Assembly: GCA_021927905.1 (NCBI GenBank)
Contig: BLLK01000047.1
Span: forward strand, 4,340,001-4,404,000
Direction of reading: 5' to 3'
DNA: 64,000 nucleotides
From: Chaetoceros tenuissimus
Taxonomy: Eukaryota > Bacillariophyta > Thalassiosirophyceae > Chaetocerotales > Chaetocerotaceae
Positions 61,430 through 64,000 of the stretch are shown one piece after another; position 1 is the stretch's first letter, and every line of letters begins with the position of its first letter. The notes under the pieces were generated by a model that was not told where the DNA came from, ran no database searches, and saw only the letters and a list, made by a program, of their open reading frames with translations. The translations under genes were made by a program, and so were the position numbers.

Positions 61430-63589
61430 CTACCGTTTACCTTTCTTCTTTGTTGGAGAGCCACTACTTCCTCTTCGACGACTATGGTGATGATGTTTCC
61501 GTTTCCGTTTGCTATGAAGTAAGCTACTTCGTCGCCTAATCATTCGTGCTTTGTTCTTTTTTTGATGTTCTGTACCAAATCCTTGAAGCATGAGTGGTGC
61601 TTCACGTATTAATTCATACAATGTACTCAAGTCTGCGTTCAATGTACTTTTTGACGTATCCTTTTCCTCTTCTGTATTTGTTGTGGCTGTAGCTTCCTCC
61701 TTTGTGTCAACAGTAGTAGTCTTGGACGTGATAGACGCTGCTAGTAAGAATGGATACAGCCCACTGACTGGATCCTTGACTTCCAAAGTGTGTGGAGCTG
61801 CACCTACAATCAAGTCATGAACAGGCCATCCATTCTCAATAGCAATGTGAATAGGTAATTTTCCATTCGCATCTGGTGCCATTCCAACGCTAGGGTATTT
61901 CTTCAAAACAAATCTCACAAGTTCTCTTGCACCAGATATTCCAAATCTATCTGAGAATGGTCCATTCAGGATATCGTGAATTAATAGATCCTTTTCTTCC
62001 TCAATGACATTATTTGTAGAACCACCAGGCGAGAGGAATGACATGGATGTTCCTGCTGCACTGGGTGTTGCACTATTTCCAACATCCAGTACAGATGGAA
62101 GTAAACTCGTTTGTATCACTCCTTCCGTGTAACTGGTTGGGCAAAAGTGACAAATGATATCATACACTGGCCATCCATTTTCAATTGCAAGCCGAATCGG
62201 CATTAGCCCTTTTGAGTTCTTCATAGTTGCACTATCTGGATTCGCCTTTAGTAGAAACTTGATTAATTTTCGTTCCCCAATGACTCCTAAATTGGTGTTA
62301 CATTTCGTCATGAGAACAGTATGCAATGGAAGGTTCCAATCCTCATTGACCTCATGAAATGGAGTACCGTTCTCATCCCCATCAATACAAGCATTCAAGC
62401 AATTAATGAAAGCCACTTGTCCAAAGTGGTTTCCTTTGAAATCAATAGATATTAATCGCTTCAAAAGTGCATGAAATGGATAGAATTTTGGATTAGGAAT
62501 GATGTTTCCTGTATTGGCAGCCAATAACGCCAATTTCAACTTCTCCACCCACGTATGAGTATCACCATGTATAAATTGTCCACTCAACATCCGATCTAAA
62601 GGACTCACTCCAAACAATCCCATTTGTGGATCTAAAATACGATCTTCCACCTTTTCAAACATTTGTAATTTATATTCAAATAGAAATCTCGCATGTTTGA
62701 GACTAATTCTCGCATCACCCAATAAAGCCACCATACTCCATTTAATCCCAAATTCTTTTCTCGAAGAGATTGTTTTCTGAATAATAAATTTGACAACTTC
62801 ATCATTGCAAAATTGACATGCAGCATAGAATGGATCCATATCGACACATGCTCTAGGATAGACTTTTGTAATTTCTTCCAGGATGGGGATCGTCGGTGTC
62901 ATTCGTAATATCGACTGTACTAAAAAGGAAGCTAAATCATCCCCCACTTCTTGTGCGGGATAGGTTGGCAACTGTGTCAATAAAAGTTTCCAATCAATTT
63001 CAGCTCTAATAAGTGGTAGAATTTCACATCTTGCAATTCTCATTATAAGTTCATTGGATCGAGGGTGTGCTTGTATCCGTTGCAGTATTTGCGTCGATGA
63101 TGTTCGGTTAGGTGGATGTCTTGCTGCTCCTGCGATTGCCTGTCGTTGTAAATGTGATAGTTGATGTTCAGGCAAGAATATAACTTCATTCTCATTTTCA
63201 TTTGCTTCCTGTTGTGCTTCTTGTGCAGCAGGTGGCGCTTCTTGTAGTTGCTGATCGGCTACTGCTTGTACTGCTTCAGCTTCTAGTGGTGCAACTCGCT
63301 GCTGTTGAATATTCAATGCCTGCTGCATCTCCATAATATTAACATCGATATCATTTTCCATCATTAGTTGCTGCTCTACTTGATCGTCGTTGATTTGAAT
63401 CTCCTGCTGGTCTGCATCATCTTCATCATCATCGTCGTCATGTTCCAGTTCTTGATCCTCTTCTTCGACGTCTTCGTCATCGCTACTATCAAAATCTGAT
63501 GAAGAGAGAGAAGAAGAACTTATGGAGATGTCATCATCAGAAGACCAGGTCAATGTAGAATCCTGAATTTTATCAAAGAAGCTTTTCAT
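61430..63589 (-). CDS. ankyrin-repeat-like protein
   Basis: Single exon, 719 aa from MKSFFDKIQDS (63589); an ATG 114 bases upstream is in frame but adds a basic segment that looks untranslated. The N-terminal 150 residues are acidic and then Gln/Ala-rich. From about 190 to 640 it has divergent ankyrin-type units: KGLMPIRLAIENGWPVYDII and NGKLPIHIAIENGWPVHDLI are clear, each followed by a helix and a Pro/Thr loop (CPTSYTE, AAPHTLEV). The same (L/M)P-I-x-x-A-I-E-N-G-W-P form is common in diatom ankyrin proteins. The C-terminus is very basic (ARMIRRRSSLLHSKRKRKHH) and may bind nucleic acid or serve as a nuclear signal. A binding scaffold is likely; partner unknown. Confidence 0.8.
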   Translation of the reverse strand: MKSFFDKIQDSTLTWSSDDDISISSSSLSSSDFDSSDDEDVEEEDQELEHDDDDDEDDADQQEIQINDDQVEQQLMMENDIDVNIMEMQQALNIQQQRVAPLEAEAVQAVADQQLQEAPPAAQEAQQEANENENEVIFLPEHQLSHLQRQAIAGAARHPPNRTSSTQILQRIQAHPRSNELIMRIARCEILPLIRAEIDWKLLLTQLPTYPAQEVGDDLASFLVQSILRMTPTIPILEEITKVYPRACVDMDPFYAACQFCNDEVVKFIIQKTISSRKEFGIKWSMVALLGDARISLKHARFLFEYKLQMFEKVEDRILDPQMGLFGVSPLDRMLSGQFIHGDTHTWVEKLKLALLAANTGNIIPNPKFYPFHALLKRLISIDFKGNHFGQVAFINCLNACIDGDENGTPFHEVNEDWNLPLHTVLMTKCNTNLGVIGERKLIKFLLKANPDSATMKNSKGLMPIRLAIENGWPVYDIICHFCPTSYTEGVIQTSLLPSVLDVGNSATPSAAGTSMSFLSPGGSTNNVIEEEKDLLIHDILNGPFSDRFGISGARELVRFVLKKYPSVGMAPDANGKLPIHIAIENGWPVHDLIVGAAPHTLEVKDPVSGLYPFLLAASITSKTTTVDTKEEATATTNTEEEKDTSKSTLNADLSTLYELIREAPLMLQGFGTEHQKKNKARMIRRRSSLLHSKRKRKHHHHSRRRGSSGSPTKKKGKR

Positions 63590-64000
63590 TGTAAAGTCTA
63601 GTTGGATGATCTTTTGACAGTAATGTTCTTTCAGATGTTCTTTCTTTCTTGGTCTAGCTTTTGTAAAATTATATAAAAAAGATGTGACAAAACTTGTTCT
63701 CATGAAATTGAAGAGGCAATTAGTTGAAAACTACTGTATTGCCTATAAGTAAGTATTGCGAGAAGAAGTAACTCAAACCTATTTCATAAGTAATTGCAAT
63801 AATTAATTCGAGAAGAGATCATGAATGTGTGATGTCGGATGTAAAATGAGTGGCTGGACCCCGAATACGTACGTGTTGCGAAAATGTCAATGCTAACGTT
63901 CTTTTACCCGCTCAATCTGTTTTCATTTTTTATTTGTCTGTCCGAAGTTGTACCTCGCATAGCTATATAAGAATTCTAATCATAACTAATACTATCTCAA
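63590..64000. other. 5' flank of the ankyrin-like gene to the window end
   Basis: Promoter side of the minus-strand gene. No feature recognised apart from ACGTACGT at about 63869-63876. Confidence 0.4.

Noticed and set aside
1-64000. tRNA, rRNA, CRISPR arrays and virus-like elements
   Set aside because: I looked for tRNA T-loop and A/B-box patterns, regular spacer arrays, and reverse-transcriptase, integrase or capsid motifs in the translated frames, and saw none that held up.

Overview
The window looks like nuclear DNA of a diatom, probably a centric, AT-rich Chaetoceros-like species. The species guess is inference. What points there is: genes with 0-3 short GT-AG introns (about 65-180 bases) that join clean reading frames; many heat-shock-factor (HSF) genes, the largest transcription factor family in diatoms; a stramenopile-type 7TM receptor; a plastid-type presequence with a Phe after the signal peptide; a mitochondrial-looking phosphoglycerate mutase; and a Cys/His domain I associate with diatom proteins. 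No tRNA, rRNA, CRISPR array, virus-like element or bacterial-style operon was recognised.

Layout. 1-7.4 kb: the 3' part of a 7TM receptor gene, a CPPED1-like phosphatase, an EF-hand alternative oxidase and a TenA-like thiamin-salvage enzyme. 7.4-12.4 kb: an HSF and a two-gene F-box-like family, one member with an in-frame stop, plus a detached 5' relic of the same family. 12.4-17.4 kb: a SulP anion transporter, a relic of the 3' end of an RCC1-repeat gene whose intact relative lies at 44.6-47.1 kb, and a two-helix membrane protein. 18.4-24.2 kb: four HSF genes in tandem on the minus strand, one frameshifted inside the DNA-binding domain. 25-26.4 kb: a single-span membrane protein.

26.4-33.1 kb is the most unusual part. 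It holds five intact genes and two relics of a small Cys-rich single-span membrane protein family that I cannot assign. Two subfamilies (A on the minus strand, B on the plus strand) are arranged head to head and share copied promoter blocks containing GCGCGC. The repeated unit appears to be a divergent A/B pair. The best preserved pair has a TA-flanked, terminal-inverted-repeat element of about 985 bp between its two genes.

33.4-44 kb: an NAD(P)-dependent reductase, a secreted DUF6817-like/TPR protein, phosphoserine aminotransferase, a 2.7 kb gene-poor stretch and a SHAQKYF MYB factor. 44.6-51 kb: a secreted 28-residue-repeat/RCC1 protein, the extended phosphoglycerate mutase and two related small genes. 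51-53.3 kb is gene-poor and holds an interleaved inverted repeat. 53.3-64 kb: a secretory sulfotransferase, a small methyltransferase, a probable mitochondrial coiled-coil protein, a plastid-presequence METTL21-like methyltransferase with an apparent one-base frameshift, a diatom Cys/His protein and an ankyrin-like protein.

The genes do not form one pathway. Shared themes are mitochondrial carbon and respiratory metabolism (oxidase, mutase), serine and thiamin metabolism, and recent local duplication with decay (HSF, F-box-like, RCC1, A/B pair, small RRRR protein). Splice sites were placed by eye from GT-AG signals and reading-frame continuity. Starts were set at the first ATG consistent with paralogues or with a targeting peptide.
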